Assembly (NCBI GenBank): GCA_964579305.1
Contig: CAZOGY010000089.1
Span: 1 to 15,677 of the forward strand
DNA: 15,677 nt
Source: JBCBWG01 sp964579305
GTDB lineage: Bacteria; Pseudomonadota; Alphaproteobacteria; Rhizobiales; Hyphomicrobiaceae
Reading direction: 5' to 3'
Program-made: the position numbers and the translations under genes
Shown here: piece after piece, positions 1-7,576 of the stretch
How positions within the stretch are numbered: position 1 is the first letter of the stretch
How the letters are laid out: each line of letters begins with the position of its first letter
The notes under the pieces: generated by a model
The model's database searches: none
What the model saw: the letters and a program-made list of their open reading frames with translations, nothing else
Told to the model about the DNA's origin: nothing

Positions 1-238
1 GCAAAACCCAGCCGCCGCCGTAGGCCATGGTGGCGGCGATGACGGCATTCCAGATGCTGCGGACCAGAGCCCAGTCGGTCAGTGATGTGAGGCCAAGTTC
101 CTGTCCGCGGCGATATAGGCGATAGTGTTCGGCGTACGACAACGACGACAGGCCGATTGCGGCTGCGGCAATGGCCCATGGTTGCACGCCGGCGTAGCCG
201 GCAATGGCTGCGCTCAGAACTGCCAAGTAGGAAAGCAT
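1..238 (-). CDS. Small integral membrane protein, partial (3' end beyond the window)
   Basis: An open reading frame runs off the left edge with no stop. The visible 79 residues start with a hydrophobic stretch (about residues 2-32), followed by a short hydrophilic piece rich in Tyr, Arg and Glu (YAEHYRLYRRGQELG). A second hydrophobic stretch (about 56-79) ends in a Gly-rich turn. This is the layout of a small multi-pass inner-membrane protein. I chose the ATG at 238 because GGAG lies 8 bases upstream. An in-frame ATG at 325 would add 29 residues but has no visible ribosome binding site. The gene is divergent from uvrB. I do not recognise a family and infer no function. Confidence 0.6.
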   Translation of the reverse strand, partial: MLSYLAVLSAAIAGYAGVQPWAIAAAAIGLSSLSYAEHYRLYRRGQELGLTSLTDWALVRSIWNAVIAATMAYGGGWVL

Positions 239-421
239 GCGTATCGCTCCGACAGCCGACACGCTCACTGCTTTCTCGGCCGGCACACTATTGGGTCGGG
301 GCTTGGCGATTCGCAGCAATCTCATCGCGCAAACATGTGGATTGCAAACGCCCCGTGCAAGCTGCGCGTGAGCGTGACACCACACCGAGGCTGCGGCCTG
401 CGCCGCGCCGCAGAGCGGCCA

Positions 422-450
422 GCCCCGCGCCAAACTCCCTCGCGCGGGGC
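422..450. other. GC-rich inverted repeat in the uvrB upstream region
   Basis: Nine-base arms GCCCCGCGC (422-430) and GCGCGGGGC (442-450) flank an 11-base loop. They lie about 65 bases before the chosen uvrB start and about 100 bases before the divergent membrane gene. There is no T-run, so it is not a normal intrinsic terminator. It could be a leader hairpin or a regulatory site. The pairing is seen; any role is a guess. Confidence 0.35.
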
Positions 451-515
451 GAACAGCCGTGGGGATTGTGCGCTTCTGCGTTGATCCTGCGGCGGCGTCC
501 GGCCATATCGGTTGT

Positions 516-3386
516 ATGGCACGCAAAGCGACATCTGATCGGCCCGCTCGGGGCAAGACGGCGGACCTGGAGGCCAGCAAGGCCAAGGCGCCATCGCGCA
601 AGAAGACTGCTGGCAAAACGGCCGGCGCCGGTAAGGCGGCAAAACCGGCGAAAGATGCAACCCCGAAGCCGCGGGCCTCGCGTGGCAAGGCGGGTAAACC
701 GACGGCGCCGCCGGTCGAGACGGCTGCGGGAACGCCCGGATTCGGTGAAGCGCCACAGGCGGCTTTCCTTGCGGCCGAAGGTCCGCCGCAACTGGCTGAC
801 CCCTCGCAGTATGCCAGTGTTGATAGCGCGGCGCCGCTGCCAGCACTGCGGCTTGCGGGCGGCCTGCCGCGCCCGGATGACCAAAGCGTTGGCGCAGCCT
901 TGCAGGCCCTGCTTGCGCGGCCGGAACAGCGGTCGGACGAAGCCAAGCAGATCCTCGCCCGGCAGCCGATGATCGCAAGCCATCCGCTGGTGGCTGGAAC
1001 GCTCCCTGAATTCCGCCCGCACCGTCCAGAGCGCCCCTCCAAGAGCGAAGGCGGCATTGACTTTCGGCTTGCGTCTGAGTTCGAGCCGAAGGGCGACCAG
1101 CCGCAAGCGATCGCGGAACTGGTTGAAGGCGTGAACGCGCACGAGCACGATCAGGTGCTGCTCGGCGTCACCGGGTCTGGCAAGACATTCACGGTGGCGC
1201 AGGTGATTTCGCGCACGCAGCGTCCTGCGTTAATCCTGGCACCGAACAAGACGCTTGCCGCGCAGCTTTATGGCGAATTCAAAAGCTTTTTCCCGGAGAA
1301 TGCGGTTGAGTATTTTGTCTCGTATTACGATTATTATCAGCCAGAAGCCTATGTTCCACGGACCGACACATATATCGAGAAAGAAAGCTCGATCAACGAA
1401 CAAATTGATCGGATGCGTCACGCTGCGACGCGGTCGCTTCTTGAGCGCGATGACGTGATCATCGTTGCATCGGTATCGTGCATTTACGGTATCGGATCGG
1501 TTGAAACATATACCGCCATGACATTTGCGTTGCAGGTGGGAGATCGGATTGCACAGCGCCAATTGCTGGCAGATTTGGTCGCCCTGCAATACAAGCGGAA
1601 TAATCAGAACTTCCAGCGCGGCACGTTTCGGGTTCGCGGCGACACGATTGAGTTGTTTCCGGCGCACTACGAGGACCGGGCCTGGCGCATCTCGATGTTT
1701 GGCGACGAGATTGAATCGATTACCGAATTCGACCCGTTGACTGGCCAAAAGGTGCGGGATCTGCGGCTCGTCAAAGTCTACGCGAACTCGCACTACGTCA
1801 CGCCGAAGCCAACGCTTAATCAGGCGATCAATCAAATCAAGAGCGAGCTGAAACAGCGCCTTGATGAGTTATACAATGCCGGCAAGCTGCTTGAAGCGCA
1901 ACGGCTTGAACAGCGGACCATGTTTGACATCGAAATGATGGAGGCAACTGGTTCCTGCCCTGGCATTGAAAACTATTCGCGTTACCTAACCGGACGGCGG
2001 CCGGGCGATCCACCGCCGACGCTGTTTGAATACTTGCCGGATGATGCGCTGGTATTTGCCGACGAAAGCCATGTCACCGTTCCGCAAATCGGCGGGATGT
2101 TCCGTGGCGACTATCGGCGCAAGGCAACGCTTGCCGAATATGGCTTTCGATTGCCAAGCTGCATGGATAACCGGCCGCTGCGCTTTGAAGAATGGGACGC
2201 CATGCGGCCGCAAACCGTTTATGTTTCGGCGACCCCCGGCGGATGGGAGCTGGAACAAACCGGCGGTGCATTTGTCGAACAGGTGATCCGCCCAACCGGC
2301 CTGACCGATCCCTTGATCGATGTGCGCCCCGCGTCGTCGCAAGTCGATGACGTCATCGACGAAGTGCGGCAAGTCACGGCCAAAGGCTATCGCACGCTGG
2401 TCACCACGCTGACCAAGCGGATGGCGGAAGACTTGACGGAATACATGCACGAGCAGGGTATTCGGGTGCGCTATATGCACTCTGACATCGACACGCTTGA
2501 GCGTATTGAGATTATCCGCGATTTGCGGCTCGGCGCTTTCGATGTGCTGATCGGGATCAACCTGTTGCGCGAAGGTCTCGACATCCCGGAGTGCGGGCTG
2601 GTGGCGATCCTCGATGCCGACAAGGAAGGCTTTTTGCGCTCGGAGACCTCGCTGATCCAGACGATTGGTCGGGCTGCGCGTAACGCCGATGGACGGGTCA
2701 TCCTGTATGCCGATCAAATGACCGGATCTTTGGAACGCGCCATGGCGGAGACGGAGCGCCGGCGCGTCAAGCAGCTCGCCTACAACGCCGAACATGGCAT
2801 TACGCCCGAGACGGTCAAATCGAACATCAAGGATGTGCTGGAAAGTGTCTACGAACGCGATCGCGTGACGGTTGATGCGGGTTTGAGCGAGGGTGGGCGC
2901 GGCGCAAGCGGCGCGGCGGACCCAACCGTCGGGCACAATCTCAAGGCCGTGATGGAAGATCTGGAGCGGCGGATGCGCGAGGCGGCCGCTGATCTGGAGT
3001 TCGAAGAGGCCGCGCGCCTGCGGGATGAATTGAAGCGATTGCAGGAAACAGAACTTGCCATTGCCGATGATCCCATGGTGCGGCAGGCGGCGGTTGAGGA
3101 GCGGGCGGGCAGCTACGCCGGCGAGCGGCGCTATGGTGATGCGGCCAACCTGCCCGAAGGTGTCGGGAAGCGCTCGCGCGGAGGCGGTCCCAAGCCGGGC
3201 GCCTATGGTGAAAACATCCGTGGACCGCATAAGCCGACGCTCGATGAGATGGGGCCTCATGCGTCGCATGCGCTGCCGGTCGATGATGCCGCGCCGCAGC
3301 GGGTGCGTACCAAAGAGTTCGATGATCCCGCGGACAAAAAGAAGCGGCGTGGCCGGCCGCGAAAGACGGGCCGCCCAGGCTCATAG
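516..3386 (+). CDS. uvrB: UvrABC excinuclease subunit B
   Basis: UvrB is the DNA-damage-verifying helicase-like subunit of nucleotide excision repair: it is loaded by UvrA and recruits UvrC for incision. The canonical core begins near residue 183 (FRLASEFEPKGDQPQAI). It contains Walker A GVTGSGKT (217-224), the damage-probing hairpin YYDYYQPEAYVP, the Walker B-type DESH (516-519), motif VI QTIGRAAR (715-722) and a C-terminal UVR domain (about 812-842) for UvrC/UvrA contact. At 956 residues it is far longer than the usual roughly 670. It has a Lys/Ala/Pro-rich N-terminal extension resembling histone H1 tails, and a tail of about 115 residues ending in an AT-hook-like RGRPRKTGRP. Long tails of this sort occur in alphaproteobacterial UvrB. 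The start is uncertain: ATG 516 (MARKAT) is favoured over GTG 459. Neither has a strong ribosome binding site, and no alphaproteobacterial LexA box (GTTC-N7-GTTC) is seen upstream. Confidence 0.97.
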   Translation: MARKATSDRPARGKTADLEASKAKAPSRKKTAGKTAGAGKAAKPAKDATPKPRASRGKAGKPTAPPVETAAGTPGFGEAPQAAFLAAEGPPQLADPSQYASVDSAAPLPALRLAGGLPRPDDQSVGAALQALLARPEQRSDEAKQILARQPMIASHPLVAGTLPEFRPHRPERPSKSEGGIDFRLASEFEPKGDQPQAIAELVEGVNAHEHDQVLLGVTGSGKTFTVAQVISRTQRPALILAPNKTLAAQLYGEFKSFFPENAVEYFVSYYDYYQPEAYVPRTDTYIEKESSINEQIDRMRHAATRSLLERDDVIIVASVSCIYGIGSVETYTAMTFALQVGDRIAQRQLLADLVALQYKRNNQNFQRGTFRVRGDTIELFPAHYEDRAWRISMFGDEIESITEFDPLTGQKVRDLRLVKVYANSHYVTPKPTLNQAINQIKSELKQRLDELYNAGKLLEAQRLEQRTMFDIEMMEATGSCPGIENYSRYLTGRRPGDPPPTLFEYLPDDALVFADESHVTVPQIGGMFRGDYRRKATLAEYGFRLPSCMDNRPLRFEEWDAMRPQTVYVSATPGGWELEQTGGAFVEQVIRPTGLTDPLIDVRPASSQVDDVIDEVRQVTAKGYRTLVTTLTKRMAEDLTEYMHEQGIRVRYMHSDIDTLERIEIIRDLRLGAFDVLIGINLLREGLDIPECGLVAILDADKEGFLRSETSLIQTIGRAARNADGRVILYADQMTGSLERAMAETERRRVKQLAYNAEHGITPETVKSNIKDVLESVYERDRVTVDAGLSEGGRGASGAADPTVGHNLKAVMEDLERRMREAAADLEFEEAARLRDELKRLQETELAIADDPMVRQAAVEERAGSYAGERRYGDAANLPEGVGKRSRGGGPKPGAYGENIRGPHKPTLDEMGPHASHALPVDDAAPQRVRTKEFDDPADKKKRRGRPRKTGRPGS

Positions 3387-3393
3387 GCGGCCC
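3368..3393 (+). terminator. Hairpin spanning the uvrB stop codon
   Basis: Arms GGGCCGCC (3368-3375) and GGCGGCCC (3386-3393) form a perfect 8-bp GC stem with a 10-base loop. The uvrB TAG sits at 3384-3386. No T-run follows, so it is at best a weak or Rho-assisted terminator or an mRNA 3'-end stabiliser. A second hairpin follows 25 bases later. Confidence 0.4.
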
Positions 3394-3417
3394 GAAACCG
3401 GGTGGCGTCGGGCGTGA

Positions 3418-3443
3418 GGGCGATGAACATGTTCCCTTCGCCC
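3418..3443. terminator. Stem-loop between the convergent uvrB and tadG-like genes
   Basis: Arms GGGCGA (3418-3423) and TCGCCC (3438-3443) enclose the perfect palindrome GAACATGTTC (3425-3434). It sits in the 123-base gap between two converging genes, where bidirectional termination would be expected. There is no T-run on either strand, so termination is an inference. Confidence 0.3.
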
Positions 3444-3509
3444 GCGGCCGTCCCATCGTGCGTGCTCGGCGGATTGGCTTACAACGCCGCCAGCAAGGGG
3501 GTTGCGCTG

Positions 3510-4783
3510 CTACTGCACCAGATGCGCCGGCTGACCCGCTCCTTTGATGCCGCTGGGAACGGGCACGTCGGTCAAATGATAATTCGTGCGCAAGATCACG
3601 CGCGATTGCCCGAATAGGTGAACGCGACGGGCAACGATGGCCGTGTAGGCGGACTGATCGGCGACCGTACTTGCGGCGTCGACCTTGAGGACGCTGCGCG
3701 GCAAGTAGATTGTGCCGACAAGCTGCCGGGCGTCGTTGCTAAGGATATCGTGGGTGCGCGACAGCCGACTGCCGCGACCTTCCATGATCAACATGCCAGC
3801 CGTTGGGCCTGACGTCGCCCCTTCCAGGCGAATTGTCGTGCCGCGATCAAACACGATCCGCGCCCTGTCCCCGCTCAGGAAGATCGTCACGTCGCTGCCG
3901 GTGAGCTTTGCGGAGTTCACAACATGCAGCGGCCCATCTTTCATGACATAGACGCCCGGCGATAACGTCACGTCGGCCGTACCGCCAATGACAAGTCCAC
4001 CGCAGTAAACGCCGGGGCTGAGCGTCGTCGACGTGCCGACATAGGTCGGCTGGCCCTGGCGGGAATAGTCACACGAACCGATAGCGGGCTCTGGATAGTT
4101 GGCAGTGGGTCTTCGAAGCTCGGGCAGTCGACGAACGGGATTGGATCGAAGTTTTTCGGCCGCCCTTCGTATCCGCCATGGCTGCATATTGTGTCGGCGC
4201 GCAACTTGGCCGAGCTATTCGACTTGACGCCTGCTGCGTGCGACGAATTGGAAAAGACGGCGCATTTATCGCCGGTTAGATCGGTGACGTGGTCCAGCTG
4301 AAGTGCCCCCGCTTCCGATGGATCCAGCGCCAGAACGCAAATGTTCGGCGTGCCAACGATCCGCGCGGTTGCCTCAACGGAAACCCGGTCGAAAGCCAAC
4401 TTGAAGAGGCCACCGAGCATCGACTGGAACGGCTTTTCCGCACGGATGCGGACTTCTAGCGGTTCGGTGCTGACGGTAAGGTCGATGTCGAGTTGATCGG
4501 CGCCCTGGCCAACGGACTGCATGATTATCGGTTCAGCGATTGCTCGCGACGTCGCAGTAAGGTGTTCAGTCCGGCTGTCGGCAAGAGACGCCGCGCGGGC
4601 TGCGGCAAGGGCTGCAAAGTCAACCGCTTTTTGGAGGGCGCCGCGCTCAGCGAGCGCGCGAGCGAACTCGACGGTTCCGCCGACCAACGTGAGTACCATG
4701 GGCAGCATCAAAGCAAACAAGAGTGCGGTGCTGCCTCGTTTGTCTGCACGATACGATGATAGCAATGTCCGCACCTCAACCAT
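3510..4783 (-). pseudogene. TadG/TadE-type pilus assembly protein gene, interrupted by a one-base frameshift
   Basis: Tad-pilus pseudopilin-like proteins of this type sit in the inner membrane and project into the periplasm to assist Flp pilus assembly. The first part (ATG 4783 to about 4107) has the typical start: a short basic cytoplasmic segment, then GSTALLFALMLPMVLTLVGG (17-36) as the single membrane segment, Glu39, and an Ala-rich helix. The second part, in another frame down to the stop at 3510, carries the matching C-terminal beta-rich repeats (LSPGVYCGGLVIGG, LSPGVYVMKDGPL) and ends TNYHLTDVPVP. The frame changes near 4101-4112. Adding one base there, for example lengthening the GGG at 4107-4109, restores a single 424-residue protein in one frame. 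No other break is seen. It is therefore either a recent mutation or a sequencing error. A TTG at 4816 is a less likely start. It converges on uvrB, and no other tad genes are in view. Confidence 0.8.
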
Positions 4784-4842
4784 CTTACGTCGGATCAAGC
4801 TGACGGTGGGCAACAAAACTGAATAAATCGTGCGGTATCTCG

Positions 4843-4858
4843 GTTAATGGGTTCTAAG
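4843..4858 (-). promoter_or_regulatory. Possible CtrA-type site upstream of the tadG-like gene
   Basis: On the plus strand the motif reads GTTAA-N6-CTAAG, 60 bases before the chosen start of the minus-strand tadG-like gene. One half is a perfect TTAA as in CtrA boxes (TTAA-N7-TTAA); the other half is CTAA with one base less spacing. Exactly the same ten fixed bases and spacing recur upstream of ctrA. Binding by CtrA is an inference. Confidence 0.3.
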
Positions 4859-5042
4859 GTTGCGTCACCATCGCCGGCTTTGACGGCGCGTTTGGCGACG
4901 CGTCCGGTGGCGCGACGGTGGCGGCAACATGGTCCCTGCGCCGTGTAGCCAACGGTACAAACGTTCTTGTTTGCAGCAACGTGGCATGCAACGACGCTGC
5001 CGGCGCCAGCTCGGGCGCGGCAACCTTGTTTGGAGATCCGTT

Positions 5043-5357
5043 ATGTTCGGTGTGCAGGGGCGTTCGGCTGCATTGGCCTTAGTCGGCACGTTTTTCATCT
5101 GCGTGCAGGACACGCAAGCGGCCCCGTGCACGCGCCTGCCATTGTCGGACGTGGCGTTTGGACAGGCGGCAGCAACGGATGCAGCGCGCGTCAAACTGCG
5201 TGAGTATGCGCTTGAGGTCGCAAAAACACGCGGTTGGGACACGTCACGTGGTCTGCGAGAGACCAACGAGACCGTCAGTTGCGAAGTCTATCTCAACCTC
5301 GGCCCGATTGGCACCGAATACCGCTGTCTCGTGACGACAACGTTCTGCGTGAAGTAG
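5043..5357 (+). CDS. Small secreted protein with four cysteines, unknown function
   Basis: This is a 104-residue protein with an N-terminal signal peptide (MFGVQGRSAALALVGTFFIC...) and probable cleavage after DTQA, giving a mature start at APCTRLP. The mature part has an Ala-rich helix with Leu and Arg (ARVKLREYALEVAKTRGW), then a Cys-containing beta-like end (VSCEVYLNLGPIGTEYRC, ending TTTFCVK). The Cys spacing would allow two disulfides in the periplasm. The ATG at 5043 has GGAG seven bases upstream and begins the signal peptide; upstream in-frame starts would add an unrelated Arg-rich leader. It stands alone, divergent from the tadG-like gene and convergent with the next membrane gene. I associate the NETVSCEVYLNLGP-type end with small exported Hyphomicrobiales proteins of unknown role. 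Confidence 0.75.
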   Translation: MFGVQGRSAALALVGTFFICVQDTQAAPCTRLPLSDVAFGQAAATDAARVKLREYALEVAKTRGWDTSRGLRETNETVSCEVYLNLGPIGTEYRCLVTTTFCVK

Positions 5358-5379
5358 GCAGACGAAACCGCAACGGCGA

Positions 5380-5399
5380 TGCGCGTCATACGACGCGCA
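5380..5399. terminator. Hairpin between convergent genes
   Basis: Arms TGCGCGTC (5380-5387) and GACGCGCA (5392-5399) form a perfect 8-bp stem with a 4-base loop. It starts 23 bases after the stop of the secreted-protein gene and contains the stop codon (5386-5388) of the opposite gene. Only a short CTTTAAA follows on the plus strand, so termination is weakly supported. Confidence 0.4.
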
Positions 5400-5760
5400 G
5401 ACCTTTAAACATTGACACCACACCCCACACGAGCACGCGAAACAGGGCGCCGACGACCAACCCGATAAGCAGCAGCAAAATTGATTTCGGGCCAAGTTCG
5501 CCGAACGTGGATGCGTAGATCTGATTGGCCTGGGACGGGAACAACCAGTCGATCTGGCTGGAGACGACCTGGAGAACATCGGCGGCCACGCGAACGAGCG
5601 AGCCGAAAAAGTCGGTGTGGGCGAGTTGCAGATAGCCGTACGTGAACATTGCAGCGATCAACTCGACCACGAGCAATGCGAAGAAGCCAACAACGGCGAG
5701 CAACACGGCCGCGATGCGGCCCGATGCGCTTCTTTGACCTGACTGAGACACGATACGCAC
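5386..5760 (-). CDS. Membrane protein with two transmembrane segments, unknown function
   Basis: A protein of about 124 residues has a basic N-terminus and a first membrane helix (IAAVLLAVVGFFALLVVELI...). A central segment (TDFFGSLVRVAADVLQVVSS) could be a periplasmic amphipathic region, and a second hydrophobic helix (SILLLLIGLVVGALFRVLVW) comes near the C-terminus. I prefer the GTG start at 5760, which has AGAGG just upstream. An ATG at 5820 would add 20 Arg/Ala-rich residues that look like untranslated leader. No catalytic motif is visible. It is transcribed alone, downstream of the transpeptidase terminator. Confidence 0.65.
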   Translation of the reverse strand: MRIVSQSGQRSASGRIAAVLLAVVGFFALLVVELIAAMFTYGYLQLAHTDFFGSLVRVAADVLQVVSSQIDWLFPSQANQIYASTFGELGPKSILLLLIGLVVGALFRVLVWGVVSMFKGLRVV

Positions 5761-5926
5761 AATCCCTCTGAAACTCGGCCTTCTCGCTGCACGGCACCGC
5801 GCACCCCACGCTTTGCCCATGGGCGCGCTGTAACGGCCAACGCGGAAGGCCGCAGCGCCCCGCGGCCAAGGCGCTTGCCAAGGACCGGGGCTTAGAGTGC
5901 AACTGTTGCACGTTTACGAAACACGC

Positions 5927-5965
5927 AAAAAAGCGCCGGCGAAACGCTTTCGTCTCGCCGGCGCT
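5927..5965 (-). terminator. Rho-independent terminator of the L,D-transpeptidase gene
   Basis: On the minus strand a perfect 11-bp stem AGCGCCGGCGA/TCGCCGGCGCT (arms 5932-5942 and 5955-5965), with a 12-base loop holding a further 3-bp stem, is followed directly by six T residues (A-run at 5927-5932 on plus). It lies 76 bases after the transpeptidase stop at 6042. This is a textbook intrinsic terminator. Confidence 0.92.
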
Positions 5966-6041
5966 GATGTTTGTCAACTTCCCAGACTGTTGCACGGCGA
6001 CCCTTCAGCGGGCCGAGCGCAATGGCCACTGAGTTGCGCGA

Positions 6042-6482
6042 TTAGCGCACCACGTCGACGCGCGTGCCCCACATGCCATAGCGCTGGACCAGTCGGTAAA
6101 ATCGGGCGGCATTGGCGATGCTCAATCTGATGCAGCCGTGCGAGGCTGGCCGGCCCAGACGGCTTTGCTGGTAGGTCCCGTGAACGGCCGTGCCGTCACT
6201 TCCGATCCAGACGAGGAACGGCAAACGCATCTTCCAACGCTTCGAATAATAGTCCGGCACCATTTTATATGGCGTGTAGGACCCCGGCTTCGTGCGCCAG
6301 CCCTGACGTCCCGTTGAAACGCGCCACGTGTACTTCTTTTTGCCTTCGACAAACACGCTCATGCGCTGTTTGGACAAGTCGACTTGAGCCACCAGCGAGG
6401 CGGCCTGAGCCGAAGAAATGCTCAAGCAGGTTGCAACAAATGCGATTGCGATCGCCGCGCAGCGGCCAAGCGTCCTACGCAT
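6042..6482 (-). CDS. Exported L,D-transpeptidase (YkuD domain)
   Basis: This family forms 3-3 peptidoglycan cross-links or attaches proteins to peptidoglycan in the periplasm, using a catalytic cysteine. The 146-residue protein has a signal peptide (MRRTLGRCAAIAIAFVATCL..., cleavage after AQA) followed directly by a single YkuD domain. The active site is visible as HGTYQQSRLGRPASHGCIRL, with His101, Ser114-His115-Gly116, the nucleophile Cys117 and Arg119. No LysM or other binding domain is present. The ATG at 6482 is set by GGAG seven bases upstream. The gene is monocistronic with its own terminator and is divergent from a small lipoprotein gene. The exact reaction cannot be told from the sequence. 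Confidence 0.93.
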   Translation of the reverse strand: MRRTLGRCAAIAIAFVATCLSISSAQAASLVAQVDLSKQRMSVFVEGKKKYTWRVSTGRQGWRTKPGSYTPYKMVPDYYSKRWKMRLPFLVWIGSDGTAVHGTYQQSRLGRPASHGCIRLSIANAARFYRLVQRYGMWGTRVDVVR

Positions 6483-6788
6483 CGACAAGCTCCATTTCAG
6501 ATTTCAACGGTGATGTTATGGCTGCGAATTTGTAAGCTTGCGCGCGATCCGCAAACCCAACAGTTACGTGAATTCAAAGGTTTCACACGCAATTCGAGGC
6601 TTGCGGTGCGCGATTGCCACAACCTACCCGCGCATGGTTAAGCGAGATTGAAGGGGTGGCCACCAGACTTGTTGCTGCATGGCACCACGCCGGACTGCGA
6701 TCGCTTGGAAAAGAGTCTTGTTCCTTGATCTCCAAGCTCGACGCATCTCTAGTCGCGACGTGCAAACTCTGTCGTTGGAGACCTCACA
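6483..6788. other. Intergenic region between divergent transpeptidase and lipoprotein genes
   Basis: This is 306 bases without a convincing gene. It must hold both divergent promoters. On plus, TTGATC (6725-6730), a 17-base spacer and TCTAGT (6748-6753) match a sigma-70-type promoter at 8 of 12 positions, ending 35 bases before the lipoprotein ATG. The rest shows no clear repeat or hairpin. Confidence 0.4.
6725..6753 (+). promoter_or_regulatory. Candidate housekeeping promoter of the small lipoprotein gene
   Basis: TTGATC-N17-TCTAGT, 8 of 12 matches to TTGACA/TATAAT with ideal spacing and a plausible leader of about 28 bases to the ATG at 6789. Matches of this quality also occur by chance. 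Confidence 0.28.
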
Positions 6789-6923
6789 ATGAAAACTCGT
6801 GGCACGCTTTTCGTCGTCGCTCTGCTCGCAACCGCAACCGCAATCAGCGCTTGCCGTCGTGAAGCTCCAGAGCCAATGGGCCTCGGCGCCCAGGTCGCTC
6901 CTTCGCAAACCGTCACGAAGTAA
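6789..6923 (+). CDS. Very small lipoprotein (44 residues), unknown function
   Basis: The protein starts MKTRGTLFVVALLATATAI and reaches a lipobox ISAC, so Cys22 would be lipidated. About 23 mature residues (CRREAPEPMGLGAQVAPSQT then VTK) remain, with no folded-domain character. GGAG stands eight bases before the ATG, and a strong intrinsic terminator follows 63 bases after the stop, so it is a complete single-gene transcription unit. Residues after the lipidated Cys are Arg-Arg, not Asp, so outer-membrane sorting would be expected if Lol rules apply. The size recalls small entericidin-like lipoproteins, but I see no sequence match that names it. Confidence 0.78.
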   Translation: MKTRGTLFVVALLATATAISACRREAPEPMGLGAQVAPSQTVTK

Positions 6924-6986
6924 TTCGTGCGGTCGGCGTCGGCCGATCTGCCTGTTGCGCAGTATGCTCGGCAGGCTCTCTCTCAG

Positions 6987-7018
6987 AAGGCTCTGGTGTT
7001 CGCGCCAGAGCCTTTTTT
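6987..7018 (+). terminator. Rho-independent terminator of the small lipoprotein gene
   Basis: A 10-bp stem AAGGCTCTGG (6987-6996) / CCAGAGCCTT (7005-7014) with an 8-base loop runs into six T residues (7013-7018). A further GTTTG follows. Confidence 0.92.
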
Positions 7019-7264
7019 GTTTGTCCGAGCGCATGGACAGCCGCAGGATCGGCTCCGTCCCTCAGCGCCGCAACGCAGTTTCCGCTGGTTTTCTCGCGCT
7101 GAGGATACGGCGCACAGACCCGCCAACCACAACTGGGTCCTTCAGAACACAGGCGCGCCCGATCCGGTGCCGAACGCCCCTGTGTTAACCGGCTGATCAC
7201 GGTCAAACCGAGCGCGAATCGCTTAGCCTTCCACACGATTTCCACAGCGCTTCGGAGAACCCCT

Positions 7265-7576
7265 ATGCGGCCGTCACACCCGCTTGCGGCGATACTGCTC
7301 GCCTTTGGACTTTTTGGAATCATGACGCCGGTCGTGTCCGGATCGGCAACGGCTGAGTCCGGTCAACGCCAAACGCCAGACCTGGTCATGATCGCCCTGG
7401 CGTTCGGCCAGTCGCTCAAGCTGCTCGACCACCACCAGCTCTCGAAAATGCCAATCGCCGGATATGCTCAAACTGGGAATGACAGCGGTGTTTTCGTTTG
7501 TGCGCAGATTTTTGAGACATCACTGTTTTCGCTTGGATTGTCCTGCCGCCGTGTTCGCCAGCACGCTGCACGTTAA
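7265..7576 (+). CDS. Possible small exported protein, unrecognised
   Basis: A 103-residue reading frame starts at an ATG with GGAGA seven bases upstream. It begins with a convincing signal peptide (PLAAILLAFGLFGIMTPVVS, possible cleavage near SATA). The remainder (TPDLVMIALAFGQSLKLLDH, then a Cys-containing end finishing RRVRQHAAR) matches nothing I know, and its Arg-rich C-terminus looks unnatural. The true protein could be shorter, with a decayed or frameshifted end. A hairpin begins one base after the stop. Signal peptide and ribosome site support expression; the family is unknown. Confidence 0.45.
   Translation: MRPSHPLAAILLAFGLFGIMTPVVSGSATAESGQRQTPDLVMIALAFGQSLKLLDHHQLSKMPIAGYAQTGNDSGVFVCAQIFETSLFSLGLSCRRVRQHAAR

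Noticed and set aside
440..480. LexA/SOS box upstream of uvrB
   Set aside because: GAAC-N7-GGGA at 451 matches only one half of the alphaproteobacterial GAAC-N7-GAAC / GTTC-N7-GTTC box.
125..972. Overlapping plus-strand reading frames of 119 and 271 codons before and inside uvrB
   Set aside because: They are very rich in Arg, Ala, Cys and His, lack ribosome sites, and lie opposite the membrane-protein gene or in a shifted frame over the uvrB N-terminal extension.
288..1148. Long minus-strand reading frames of 286 and 218 codons
   Set aside because: They are antisense to the GC-rich uvrB 5' part; composition is Arg-rich and no domain is visible.
1986..3269. 427-codon minus-strand reading frame
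   Set aside because: It is a mirror frame of the conserved uvrB helicase region, where codon bias keeps antisense frames open; no family features are seen.
4095..4115. Programmed ribosomal -1 frameshift in the tadG-like gene
   Set aside because: No X-XXY-YYZ slippery heptamer and no supporting downstream structure are visible at the frame change; mutation or sequencing error is simpler.
7146..7186. Inverted repeat AACACAGG / CCTGTGTT as an attenuator
   Set aside because: Only 8-bp arms with a 25-base loop and no T-run; too weak to call.
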